Shown in pieces: positions 23,266-32,250 of a stretch of DNA of 64,000 nt. Under the pieces are notes generated by a model that saw nothing but the letters and a program-made list of their open reading frames with translations, searched no databases and was not told the DNA's origin. The DNA is taken from contig NZ_CP106793.1 in assembly GCF_025642135.1 (NCBI RefSeq), positions 5,176,001-5,240,000 of the forward strand, read 5' to 3'. This stretch comes from Streptomyces cynarae. Lineage in GTDB: Bacteria > Actinomycetota > Actinomycetes > Streptomycetales > Streptomycetaceae. Both the position numbers and the translations under genes were made by a program. Position 1 is the first letter of the stretch. The number at the start of each line of letters is the position of its first letter.

Positions 23266-23310
23266 GTTCCGCTTGCTTGAGGGTCTGACCCCCTGGGTCA
23301 GCTGACCTGA

Positions 23311-23346
23311 AGAGGCCCGCACGACTTCGGTCGTGCGGGCCTCTTC
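23311..23346 (+). terminator. str operon terminator
   Basis: A perfect 15-bp stem, AGAGGCCCGCACGAC (23311-23325) with its complement (23330-23344), closes a stable TTCG loop after tuf. Confidence 0.92.
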
Positions 23347-23458
23347 GCGTTGTCACGAAAGTATTCGACGCGTACGACCCCTGGTTCCCAGGGTGCACTC
23401 CCCCCACCATTTGTCATGCCGCTGAGCGAATTCGGGTGTGTCAGGTGAGGGGTGAGCC

Positions 23459-26400
23459 ATGTCTGTCAGCCGCAGGGCGGTGTTGGGCGCGGGGGTCGCC
23501 GCGGTGCCGGTGCTGTCGTCCGGGTTCGCGTGGGCGACGGGCGGGGAGTTACGGGTGACCGACCCGGGGGCGTACATCTCCTTCACGGGCGGCGCCTTCT
23601 CCCTGGTCGGTGCCCCGGTGGTGGTGAGCGGCGCCGATCACCCCGGGGTGGTACGGGGGGCGGGCGACCTGCGCGACGACATCGAGCGCGTCACGGGCGT
23701 ACGGCCGGGCTCGACGATCGCCCGGGAGGCCGTGCTGATCGGGACGATCGGAGGCAGTCCGTTGATCGACGGGCTGGTGGCGTCCGGGAAGCTCGATGTG
23801 ACCGGCGTGCGCGGCAGGTGGGAGACGTCGTTGCAGACGGTGGTCGAGCAGCCGATGCCGGGAGTCGAGCGGGCCCTTGTCATCGCGGGCAGCGACCCGC
23901 GCGGCACGATCTTCGGGACGTACGACGTCTCGTACGGCATCGGTGTCTCGCCGTGGTACTGGTGGGACGACGTACCGCCGGTGCGCCGGGAGAGGGTGTA
24001 CGTGCTGCCGGGCCGCTACACGCAGGGGACGCCGGCGGTGAAGTACCGCGGGATCTTCATCAACGACGAGAACCCCGCACTGGGGACATGGGCGCCCGCG
24101 TACTTCGGCCCCGGCAAGGCGCCGGGCTTCCCCGGCGGCTTCAACGCGGACTTCTACGCGAAGGTGTTCGAGGTCCTGCTGCGGCTGAAGGGGAACTACC
24201 TGTGGCCGGCGGTGTGGGGCCGGGCCTTCGCGGAGGACGATCCGGAGAACCACAGGCGGGCCGCGGAGTACGGGATTGTCATGGGCACATCCCACGAGGC
24301 GCCGATGATGCGGGGCATCGAGGAGTGGAACCGCCACGCGACGCCGGCCGTGCGGGACTCCTCCGGCGCGATCGTCACTCCCGGCCACGACCCGTACGGC
24401 GGGACGGGTGAGTGGTCGTACCGGCGCAACGCTGACGCGGTCAAGGCGTACTGGCGGGCCGGGATCCAGCGCATGGTGGACCAGGGCTTCGAGGGCGTGG
24501 TCACGCTCGGCATGCGCGGCAACGGCGACACGAGCCTGCCGGACGGCGACGGCATCGAACTGATGCAGGAGATCATCACCGAGCAGCGCAAGATCATCGA
24601 AGACGTGACGGGCAAGCCGGCGGCCGAGACCCCACAGGTGTGGACGCTGTACAAGGAGGTGCAGCGCTACTGGGACCGCGGCCTGCGCGCACCGGACGAC
24701 GTCACGGTGGTCCTGACGGACGACAACTGGGGCAACATCCGCAAGCACCCCGATCCGGGGGAGCGAACCAGGAGCGGGGACTACGGCCTCTACTACCACT
24801 TCGACTACGTGGGCGCGGGCCGCAACTACAAGTGGGTCGACACGGCGAACCTGCGCAACGTCTGGGACCAGCTCCACCAGGCGCACGCATACGGCAACCA
24901 CGGGCTGTGGGTGGCGAACGTGGGAGACCTCAAGGGCAACGAGCTCCCGACCGAGTTCTTCCTGAACTACGCCTGGAACCCGGGCAGCCGGCCGCTGGAA
25001 CGGCTGGGGGAGTGGGAGCGGAGCTACGCGCGGCAGAACTTCGGCGAGGCGCAGTCAGGGGAGATCGCTTCCGTGCTGGCGGCGTACGGACAACTCCAGG
25101 CTCGCCGCAAACCGGAGCTGCTGAACCGCCGGATCACGGTCGTGGACGGCCGGGTGGTGTACGACGACCAGCAGACGCCGTTCTACTTCGCGCACCGGGA
25201 GCTGGAGCGGGTGACGCAGGAGTGGAAGGGGCTGGCGCGCGAGGCGGACCGGATCGCGCGAAGGCTGCCCGCCGGGGTGCAGGACGCGTGGTTCGAGCTG
25301 GTGGGCTACGAGGTGCAGGCGACGGCGAACCTGTACGCGATGCGCGAGGCGGAGTTCACCAATCTGCTGTACGCGGCGCAGGGCCGGGCGGCGACCAACG
25401 CGCTCGCGGCGCAGGCCCAGACGGGCCTGGAGAAGGACCTCGCGCTCGCCGACCGCTTCAACTCCCAAGTGGCGAACGGCAAATGGGAGGGCTTCCAGAC
25501 ACAGCCGCACATCGACTACGGGGACGTGGAGCGCTACGGCCCGAGCGCGGGCTGGCAGCAGCCGGAGAAGGACGACGTGGCGCTGCCGGACGTGCTGTTC
25601 CCGGCGGTGAGGCGGATCGAGGTGCCGTCGGGGGCGGAACTGGGCGTGGCGGTGGACGGCTCGCAGGACGCGGAGGCGTGGTGGCCGGGCGGGCGGCCGG
25701 GCGACCCGGTGCTGCCGGTGTTCAGCCCGTACCAGACCCGGCCGCAGCAGTACGTCGAAATCTTCAATCGCGGCCGTACGCCGTTCCCGTATCGCATCGG
25801 GACATCGGCGCCCTGGCTGCGGGTGGACCGCCCGAGCGGCCGGGTCGAGCAGCAGGTGCGGACGGAGGTGCGGGTGGACTGGTCGAGGCTGCCGGAGGGC
25901 CGGAGCGAGGCTTCGCTGACGGTGTCCGGCGCGGGAGCCTCGGTGACGGTCCACTGTGTCGCGGAGAAGCCGTCACCGAGGGGCCTGCGGGGCTTCGTGG
26001 AGGCGGGCGGATACGTGGCGATCGACGCGGAGCACCACGACCGCGCGGTGGGGGAGTGGCGCCGCATCGACGGCATCGGCCGCACGGGTGCCGGAATGAC
26101 CCCCTGGCCGGTCACGTCCCCGCGCCGCAGCCCGGGAGGCTCCTCGCCCCGCCTGGAGTACGAGGTGACGCTGCTGACGCCGGGCCAGGTCACGGTGTGG
26201 GCGTATGTCTCACCGCGCAATCCGGCGCTGCCGACGGGCGGACTGAGCTACGCGGTGTCCTTCGACGAGGACGCACCTCGGACGGTCGGCATCAACGTGG
26301 GCGCCGATGACGGCGCACTGAACACCACCTGGGCACGGAACACCTCGGACAACGTCAACAGGACGGCCACGCAGCACCTGATCGCGGCCGCCGGTGTCCA

Positions 26401-26512
26401 CCGCCTGAAGTTCTGGACGGTGGACCCGACGGTGGTGCTGCAACGTCTGCTGATCGACACGGGCGGGCTGCCCGAGACGTATCTCGGGCCGCTGGAGAGC
26501 CGGCGCCTCTGA
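23459..26512 (+). CDS. secreted GH115 alpha-glucuronidase
   Basis: A 1017-aa protein resembling family GH115, which removes (4-O-methyl)glucuronic acid from xylan side chains. Residues 1-26 are a twin-arginine signal (SRRAVLGAG then AWA). The central domain has family blocks KYRGIFINDENPALGTWAP, LRLKGNYLWPAVWGRAF and VLTDDNWGNIRKHP. The C-terminal 170 residues (GFVEAGGYVAIDAEHHDRAV onward) resemble the GH115 C domain. GAGGGG lies before the ATG. It stands alone after the tuf terminator with its own upstream region. Substrate specificity is inferred from the family. Confidence 0.87.
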   Translation: MSVSRRAVLGAGVAAVPVLSSGFAWATGGELRVTDPGAYISFTGGAFSLVGAPVVVSGADHPGVVRGAGDLRDDIERVTGVRPGSTIAREAVLIGTIGGSPLIDGLVASGKLDVTGVRGRWETSLQTVVEQPMPGVERALVIAGSDPRGTIFGTYDVSYGIGVSPWYWWDDVPPVRRERVYVLPGRYTQGTPAVKYRGIFINDENPALGTWAPAYFGPGKAPGFPGGFNADFYAKVFEVLLRLKGNYLWPAVWGRAFAEDDPENHRRAAEYGIVMGTSHEAPMMRGIEEWNRHATPAVRDSSGAIVTPGHDPYGGTGEWSYRRNADAVKAYWRAGIQRMVDQGFEGVVTLGMRGNGDTSLPDGDGIELMQEIITEQRKIIEDVTGKPAAETPQVWTLYKEVQRYWDRGLRAPDDVTVVLTDDNWGNIRKHPDPGERTRSGDYGLYYHFDYVGAGRNYKWVDTANLRNVWDQLHQAHAYGNHGLWVANVGDLKGNELPTEFFLNYAWNPGSRPLERLGEWERSYARQNFGEAQSGEIASVLAAYGQLQARRKPELLNRRITVVDGRVVYDDQQTPFYFAHRELERVTQEWKGLAREADRIARRLPAGVQDAWFELVGYEVQATANLYAMREAEFTNLLYAAQGRAATNALAAQAQTGLEKDLALADRFNSQVANGKWEGFQTQPHIDYGDVERYGPSAGWQQPEKDDVALPDVLFPAVRRIEVPSGAELGVAVDGSQDAEAWWPGGRPGDPVLPVFSPYQTRPQQYVEIFNRGRTPFPYRIGTSAPWLRVDRPSGRVEQQVRTEVRVDWSRLPEGRSEASLTVSGAGASVTVHCVAEKPSPRGLRGFVEAGGYVAIDAEHHDRAVGEWRRIDGIGRTGAGMTPWPVTSPRRSPGGSSPRLEYEVTLLTPGQVTVWAYVSPRNPALPTGGLSYAVSFDEDAPRTVGINVGADDGALNTTWARNTSDNVNRTATQHLIAAAGVHRLKFWTVDPTVVLQRLLIDTGGLPETYLGPLESRRL

Positions 26513-26590
26513 GCCGTGCGCACAAGTGCCCCGCTCCGCTGAGTACGAGCGCTCATGTGCGTGCCGCCCGCCCCGCGATGGGATGGTCCC

Positions 26591-26944
26591 ATGCTGGACA
26601 CCACACAGGGCGGGCCCGCGCGGCGTGCGTGGGCCGGACCGCTGATCGCGACCGTGCTCACCCTTCCCGGGAGCTTCTTCGCCTTCGTCTTCGGCGGACT
26701 CGCGCCCATGGCCTGCGACAACTGCGACGGAGCCGAGGCCGAGCGGTTCACCAGGGGCTTCAACACCGCCCACACGGTCCTGCACGGGGGCCTCACCGCC
26801 GCGTTCGTCATCCTGCTGATCAGCTGGTGCCTGCCGTGGAACGAACGGAACGTCGTCCCGCGCTGGATCCTCGCCGCCCTCGCACCCGGCACCGTCGTGC
26901 TCTCCGTGCTCGTCTTCGCGTCGATGGTGCCCTGGCCGAGCTGA
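26591..26944 (+). CDS. small integral membrane protein of unknown function
   Basis: 117 aa from the ATG at 26591; an upstream ATG at 26555 is in frame but would add a poorly conserved-looking leader. Three hydrophobic stretches (about 15-35, 60-82, 92-112) suggest three membrane helices. A CDNC pair follows the first helix, which might bind metal or form a disulphide. No family recognised. It lies 76 bp before the lipoprotein hydrolase gene on the same strand, with no sign of coupling. Confidence 0.6.
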   Translation: MLDTTQGGPARRAWAGPLIATVLTLPGSFFAFVFGGLAPMACDNCDGAEAERFTRGFNTAHTVLHGGLTAAFVILLISWCLPWNERNVVPRWILAALAPGTVVLSVLVFASMVPWPS

Positions 26945-27019
26945 TCCCCGAGGCTGTTCGGGGGAACGGCAGGTGTCGTGCGGAGAGGCGCGACGGGCGC
27001 GGTCCTACGTTCGGGCGGC

Positions 27020-28426
27020 ATGGAGAACGCAACGGCTGCCCCCGTGCCCGGACTCAGCCGGCGCAGCGCCTTGTCCGGGCTCGCCGGTGCGGCCGGGGCC
27101 CTGCTGGCCGCCGGATGCACGGCCGCGGACACCTCGTCGGGACACAGGCCGGTGGCCGGAGCGTCGGCCTCCGCGACGGCGGGCGCCCCGGCCCCCGGTG
27201 CGATGACGCTCTTCTCCGACCCGGAGTTCAATTTCAGCGGGCTCCTGGCGCTCGGCGCGGCCGGTCAGCGCAGCAGCGAGGTGGGCGAGGTGCTCACCGC
27301 CGTGAACGCGATCAACAAGGCCGGACTCTCCGCACAGACGTACGTCCAGACCTTCAGGAACCTCGGCGACGAACTGATGAAGGCGCCGGAGGGCAGCGGA
27401 CCCGACCGGGAGACCCGGCGCTTCCGTGCCCTGCGGGCCTCGCAGTACTACGCCCAGGCGCTGTTCTTCGTCCTCGGTTCCAACGACCCCGACAGCGAGG
27501 AGGCGCTGTACAGGGCCGGGCGCGGTGCCTGGGACACCTTCTGCGGGCTGTGCGACCCGGCGCCGGTGACGGCGAAGGTCCCGTACGGGAGGACCCCGCT
27601 GCCCGTGTGGCTCTTCCGCCCGGACGCATCGGGACGAGCTCGCCCCACCGTGATCCTGACCAACGGCAGCGACGGACAGAACGTCGACATGTGGACGTAC
27701 GGCGTGTCCGCCGCCCTGGACCGGGGGTGGAACGCCCTCGTGTACGAGGGACCGGGCCAGGGCCGGCTGATCTTCATCGACCAGGTGGTGTTCACCCCGC
27801 GCTGGGAGAACGTGGTCAGGGCGCTCGTCGACTGGCTGGTCGCCCGCTCCGACGTTGACACCCGCAGGATCGCCCTCACGGGGCTGAGCATGGGGGGCTG
27901 CCTGGCTCCCCGCGCGGCGGCCTTCGAGCGGCGGATCGCGGCGCTCGTGGCGATGCCCGGCTGTCTGGAGCCGTGGCTCGGCTTTCCCCCGGAGCTCCGG
28001 ACGGTCCTCACCCCGAACAAGGCGGAGACCAACGCCGTCTGGAACAAGGAGATCGTGCCGGAGCTGTCCCCCGCCGACGCGGCCACGCTGAAGAAACGCT
28101 TCGAACCGTTCTCGGCACCGGCGATGCTGGCGGCCCGCAAGGGCAGGATGTTCACGGACTTCCACACTCCGGCCGACCTCGTCCGGTCGCTGACGATCAC
28201 GGACGTCGTGGGCCGCATCAAGGCTCCCACCCTGGTCCTCGACTACCAGGACGAGCAGTTCTACCCGGGCCAGGCACCGCAGATGTACGACAAGCTGAGG
28301 GCACCCAAGGACTACGTCAAGCTCACGGCGGCGACGGGCGCCCAGCTGCACTGCTCACCGATGGCTCCGCAGCAGCACTGTGAGGTGGTGTTCGACTGGC
28401 TGGGGGAGAGGTTGGCGGGAGGCTAG
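27020..28426 (+). CDS. Tat-exported alpha/beta-hydrolase lipoprotein
   Basis: 468 aa from the ATG at 27020. The N terminus has a twin-arginine lipoprotein signal ([21 protein letters not shown]), with lipid-modified Cys33. The rest is an alpha/beta hydrolase of the dipeptidyl-peptidase/FrsA-like type. The nucleophile elbow is GLSMGG (Ser290), followed by a late Asp in VLDYQDEQF and His near QHCEVVFDWL. It should act at the outer face of the membrane. The substrate is unknown. Confidence 0.8.
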   Translation: MENATAAPVPGLSRRSALSGLAGAAGALLAAGCTAADTSSGHRPVAGASASATAGAPAPGAMTLFSDPEFNFSGLLALGAAGQRSSEVGEVLTAVNAINKAGLSAQTYVQTFRNLGDELMKAPEGSGPDRETRRFRALRASQYYAQALFFVLGSNDPDSEEALYRAGRGAWDTFCGLCDPAPVTAKVPYGRTPLPVWLFRPDASGRARPTVILTNGSDGQNVDMWTYGVSAALDRGWNALVYEGPGQGRLIFIDQVVFTPRWENVVRALVDWLVARSDVDTRRIALTGLSMGGCLAPRAAAFERRIAALVAMPGCLEPWLGFPPELRTVLTPNKAETNAVWNKEIVPELSPADAATLKKRFEPFSAPAMLAARKGRMFTDFHTPADLVRSLTITDVVGRIKAPTLVLDYQDEQFYPGQAPQMYDKLRAPKDYVKLTAATGAQLHCSPMAPQQHCEVVFDWLGERLAGG

Positions 28427-28464
28427 GGCCTCCGGGGCCTGCTCGGGGCGGGGAACGAGTTCGG

Positions 28465-29336
28465 TCACTCTTCCTCGAAGATCTCTTCGGCCTTCCCAGC
28501 GGTGACGGCGTGGATGAGCCAGCGGCGGAGGACGTCCGGGTCGGCGCAGTCCGTGATGCGCCTGCGGACGTCCTCGGAGATGTCGAGGCCGCGCTGTTCC
28601 AGGACGACAAGGATGTCCTCGGCACGGCCCTGGGCGCGGCCCTCGTCGCGGATCTCTTCGGAGATGTAGGACTTGTAGAAGGAGAGGTCCACGGCCACCA
28701 GGTTCCTCCAGAGGTGCTTGGCCGGGCGGTTGCCCAGGCCCTGTGCGGTGAATTCGACGCGGGGTCCGCGATGTCTTCAGGCGCGTCCCGCAGTGCTGTG
28801 GACAGGGCCTTCAGTATCGCATCGACGGCCGGGTCAGCGGCGTGTGTGATGGCCGCCAGGCTGGCGAGAACGAGGTCCGCGCGGGCTTGCTCCGGGTCGG
28901 TGATCACCGGCATGTTGTGCGGGCCGACTACCAGGGGGCGCAAGGTGAGCGTGGGCAGCTGGGGCGGCCCGCTGCTCATGGGTTGCTGGGCCCACTTGGC
29001 CGTCGCACGGTCCTGGCAGACGACGAGGAGAGCTGTGGGCAGCCGGTACTCCGTACACAGGTATGCGGTGTAGTAAGCCCAGCTCGCGGGCTTGTGCGGG
29101 TCCTTCTTGCCTTGGGCCTCGATGGCCAGGAGGAACGCACCCTGCTCGGCGGTCTCGAAGCGCAGGAGCGTGTCCACGCGGCGTTCGACGGGGCTGGCCT
29201 CCGTGAGGTCGGCCGGCAACGGGGTCGCCTTCACGGGGGTCGGTACGTCGACTCCGAGGAAGCGTGAGATCCGGCTGAAGAGCGCAGGGTCGTGCTGGAA
29301 GATGCGGTGCATCGCCTCGTGGGGCGGGCTGACCAT
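28465..29336 (-). pseudogene. Streptomyces PD-(D/E)XK-like (Rpn-related) protein, frameshifted near 28757-28765
   Basis: Read from the ATG at 29336, the product begins MVSPPHEAMHRIFQHDP and has VDTLLRF, then LLAIEAQGKKD, which fits a D...ExQxK nuclease-like core of a family very common in streptomycetes. After DAPEDIADP the frame fails. One base off, the expected VEFTAQGLGNRPAKHLWRN and AVDLSFYKSYISEEIRDEG follow, ending at 28465. The span of 872 nt is one base short of 291 codons. The break lies next to a G4 run, so a sequencing error is possible. Confidence 0.75.
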
Positions 29337-29351
29337 GGAGTTCCTTGCGTT

Positions 29352-30299
29352 TCATGCGTGGGCGGAGGCTGCAGGGCGGCAGTCGCGGCAGCGTGCTCCT
29401 GGCTCGGGTGCGTGGAAGGCGCGGTCGCAGCCGTCGCAGTTCTGGAGAGGATGGCGGGCGGCAGGCGCGCGGAACGGGGGCGGGGACGGCAGCTGGGCCG
29501 TGAGGCGGTGGGCCAGGAGGGCGGCCGGGCGGCGCGGGCCCTCGGGTGGGAGGTCGGTGGTCAGGGCGTGGCGTACGGCGGTCGGGGACACGTCGCGTTG
29601 CAGCCAGGCGGCGACGCCGGGGGCGAGGTGAACCGTGTCGCAGGCGCTGAGCAGCAGGCGGGGGTCCTGGTGGTGCAGGCCGGCGAGGAGGTCGGTGGCC
29701 GTCTGGAGGAGAGCGGGGGAGGGGGACGCCGGCTGGGGGACGGGCGGGAGGGGGTGCTTCTTGCGGGAGGTGTGTTCCGCGGTGGCCGAGTCCGCAGGTG
29801 CGACACATTCACCGGGAGTGTTGCGGTTCTGCGGGCCCACCACGTCCGTGGAGACGACCGGAACGGGTGCCTGGGCGGGCTTCCGGTGGCGCGGTGCCTT
29901 CGGCTGGTTGCAGCTGATCGTGCGGGTGACGATCCGGCCGGTGGAGGTGCGTTCACGTACGCGGCGCAGGTAGCCGTGGGCCTCCAGCTCGCGCAGCCCG
30001 GCGGCGATGCGGTTGCGGCCCTCCGGGAAACGCTCGGCGAGCGTCTTGATGTCCACGGGGGCGTTGCTCGGCAGGGACTGGATGTGCACGGCCAGCGCGA
30101 TGGCGACCAGCGACAGCTCCGGGTGCTGGGCGAGGTGGTTGCCGATCACCGTGAAGCGGGTGGTGTGGCGGGCGTTGTCGTGGATGACGCCGTAGGCGCC
30201 CCGGCGAGCAAGCGTGCGTGGGTTCGCCCGTGAGTGGGGTTCGTTCGCGGCAACGGCTGACTGGGCGTGCGGGGGCACGCTAGGGTCGTGGGTACCCAT
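29352..30299 (-). CDS. winged-helix DNA-binding protein with C-terminal zinc ribbon
   Basis: 315 aa from the ATG at 30299. Residues 35-125 form a winged-helix-like domain (SNAPVDIKTLAERFPEGRN, GLRELEAHGYLRRV) of a type widespread in Streptomyces. A low-complexity linker follows, then helices. The C terminus has a CDGCDRAF/CRDC pair of CxxC motifs that could bind zinc. The function is unknown, probably regulation. The longer frame to 30710 is rejected because its first 137 residues are Arg/Pro-rich and not protein-like. Confidence 0.65.
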   Translation of the reverse strand: MGTHDPSVPPHAQSAVAANEPHSRANPRTLARRGAYGVIHDNARHTTRFTVIGNHLAQHPELSLVAIALAVHIQSLPSNAPVDIKTLAERFPEGRNRIAAGLRELEAHGYLRRVRERTSTGRIVTRTISCNQPKAPRHRKPAQAPVPVVSTDVVGPQNRNTPGECVAPADSATAEHTSRKKHPLPPVPQPASPSPALLQTATDLLAGLHHQDPRLLLSACDTVHLAPGVAAWLQRDVSPTAVRHALTTDLPPEGPRRPAALLAHRLTAQLPSPPPFRAPAARHPLQNCDGCDRAFHAPEPGARCRDCRPAASAHA

Positions 30300-30492
30300 C
30301 GGGAAGGCCTTCACTTCCTCGGTGGCCAGGCCCTCGATCGGGATCGCTACTCCCGGCCGGGGGCCGATGCATGTGTGCGGTTGTTTGCGCTGAGAGTAGG
30401 GGAGCTGGGGGCCGCGAAATCCAGCCGAGCCGGGGATGTTCACCCGCCCGGGTGAGCGTGGTCCCCGGGCGGAGGGGTGGGGCTTGGCGGGG

Positions 30493-30987
30493 TCATTTCT
30501 CCCCGGAGTTCTTTGGGTGGGGATCGCCTTCGCCACCGGAGCCCGTGGGGACGGGTTCCGGCTCTGAGCAGCGCAGTTCCGCCCATACGGTCTTGCGCGG
30601 GAAGCGGTCCTCCCGTACGCCCCAGCGGTCCGCGAGTGCGTCCACGAGGACCAGGCCCCGGCCGGACTCGGAGCCGGAGGTCGGCTGTCGGAGCTGGGGG
30701 AGCCGTTCACAGCGGGTGTCGGTCACTTCGATGCGAAGGGTGTCGGCGACCACGTAGAGCATGAGCCGGAAGTCGCGCCCCGGTACCCGGCCGTGGGTGA
30801 CCGCGTTGGCCGCCAGCTCGGCGACGACATGGCCCGGCGCCTCCAACGGGAGTCCCCAGGTACGCAGTTGCTCGGTGGCGAGCAGACGGGCGAGACGGGC
30901 TCCGCGCGGGGTGGAGGAGAGCAGCACGCTGAAGTTGCGGACGGCGCAGTCGAGTTGGACGGCGGATTCGGCGATTTCCTGATTCAC
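30493..30987 (-). CDS. RsbW-like anti-sigma/ATP-binding protein
   Basis: A 164-aa GHKL-type ATPase. The N box is ELAANAVTHG, the G1 region is VTDTR, and G2 is ESGRGLVLVDALADRWG. Streptomyces has many such single-domain kinases beside XRE-DUF5753 regulators. It is divergent from the XRE gene, with 114 bp between the starts, presumably a shared control region. Confidence 0.85.
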   Translation of the reverse strand: MNQEIAESAVQLDCAVRNFSVLLSSTPRGARLARLLATEQLRTWGLPLEAPGHVVAELAANAVTHGRVPGRDFRLMLYVVADTLRIEVTDTRCERLPQLRQPTSGSESGRGLVLVDALADRWGVREDRFPRKTVWAELRCSEPEPVPTGSGGEGDPHPKNSGEK

Positions 30988-31101
30988 ATCACTCAGAGTG
31001 GCCGCGCCTGCCTACCGTGAACAGTGACGACGCCGTTGCGTACGGTGACTGTCCGGAGGTTGTCCGGTGGTGTCCGGGCTGTCGGAAGAGGGAGGGGCGG
31101 G

Positions 31102-31977
31102 ATGCTCGTCGACGGTGACGCGGGTCGGCTCAAGGGGGAGGCCGACGAGCCGGGATGGGAGGTGGATCCGGACGACGAGTGGGGAGTGGCCGTCGTCGCC
31201 ACCGTCGGGCGGCAGCTGAAGCTGCGGCGGGAGGCGGTGGGGATGCGGGCAGCCGACTTCGGGAAGGCCGTCGGGTACGGCGAGGACCTGGTCTACAAGA
31301 TCGAGGGCGGGAAGCGGATCCCCCGCCCCGAGTACCTGGACAGGGCGGACGAGGTGCTGGGAGCGGGCGGGCTGCTCTCCGCGATGAAGGAGGACGTGGC
31401 CAAGGTCCGGTACCCGAGGAAGGTGCGGGAGCTGGCGAAGCTGGAGGCGCAGGCCGTCGAGATCGGGGTGTACGAGAGCATCAGCATCAACGGCCTGCTC
31501 CAGACGCCGGATCACGCACGAGCGCTGTTCGAGTCGTGGCAGCCTGCCTACTCGCCGGAGGAAGTGGACCGCCTGGTGGCTGCTCGTGTGGCGCGGCACT
31601 CCGTCTTCGAACGGTCGCCTGCCCCGGCGCTCAGTTTCGTCCAGGAAGAGGCGACGCTCCGCCGCCCGGTCGGAGGGACAATGGTGTGGCGCCAGCAGCT
31701 CGAACGCCTGCTGGACGTGGGGCGATTGCGCAACGTCACGCTTCAGGTGATGCCGACGAGCAGCGATGCTCATCCTGGCCTGAACGGAAGGATCGAAGTG
31801 CTCAAGTTCGGGGACGGCACGGCGGTGGGACGTACGGACGGTGCGTTCAACGGGCGACCGATCTCCGATCCGAAACAGGTCCGGATCATTGATCTGCGGT
31901 ATGGCACCATCCGGGCGCAAGCTCTCCCCCCGAGGGAGTCGCTGGCTTTCATCGAGCAACTGCTGGGAGAGAGATGA
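31102..31977 (+). CDS. XRE-family regulator with DUF5753 (WhiJ-like)
   Basis: 291 aa from the ATG at 31102, which has GGAGGGGCGGG upstream; in-frame codons back to 31024 look like leader sequence. Residues 35-95 are a helix-turn-helix (LKLRREAVGMRAADFGKAVG). The rest is the DUF5753 domain (SINGLLQTPDHARAL, VWRQQLERLLDV). Such proteins pair with DUF397 proteins and influence development and antibiotic production. Its stop overlaps the DUF397 start (ATGA). Confidence 0.88.
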   Translation: MLVDGDAGRLKGEADEPGWEVDPDDEWGVAVVATVGRQLKLRREAVGMRAADFGKAVGYGEDLVYKIEGGKRIPRPEYLDRADEVLGAGGLLSAMKEDVAKVRYPRKVRELAKLEAQAVEIGVYESISINGLLQTPDHARALFESWQPAYSPEEVDRLVAARVARHSVFERSPAPALSFVQEEATLRRPVGGTMVWRQQLERLLDVGRLRNVTLQVMPTSSDAHPGLNGRIEVLKFGDGTAVGRTDGAFNGRPISDPKQVRIIDLRYGTIRAQALPPRESLAFIEQLLGER

Positions 31978-32183
31978 TCCGCAAGACCGCCACCGGGGAC
32001 GCCTCCGAAAAGGCGTGGTTCAAGAGCAGCTACAGCAGCGGCCCGGAGGGCGACTCCTGCGTCGAGATCGCCATAGCCCCGCACACCGTCCACGTCCGCG
32101 ACTCCAAGAACGTCGGCGGCCCCCAGCTCACCCTCAAGCCGGACGCCTGGACCGGCTTCGTGCAGTACGCCTCGGGAAGCTGA
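31974..32183 (+). CDS. DUF397 protein (BldB-like small partner)
   Basis: A 69-aa protein of DUF397 type, with the signature WFKSSYSSGPEGDSCVEIA, then VHVRDSKN and a final WTGFV. It is translationally coupled to the XRE-DUF5753 gene. In known pairs the small protein binds and antagonises the regulator. Confidence 0.9.
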   Translation: MIRKTATGDASEKAWFKSSYSSGPEGDSCVEIAIAPHTVHVRDSKNVGGPQLTLKPDAWTGFVQYASGS

Positions 32184-32193
32184 CCTTCAACTG

Positions 32194-32234
32194 CACGCGC
32201 CCCACTCTGGTCGACACCGGGAGCGGGGCGCGTG
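32194..32234. terminator. bidirectional terminator
   Basis: A perfect 10-bp stem, CACGCGCCCC (32194-32203) with GGGGCGCGTG (32225-32234), lies between the convergent DUF397 and pectate lyase genes. Confidence 0.75.
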
Positions 32235-32250
32235 GACGTGGCACCGACTG

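Noticed and set aside
30300..30710. N-terminal extension of the winged-helix gene to 30710
   Set aside because: The extra 137 residues are Arg/Pro/Ser-rich; the ATG at 30299 gives a compact protein.
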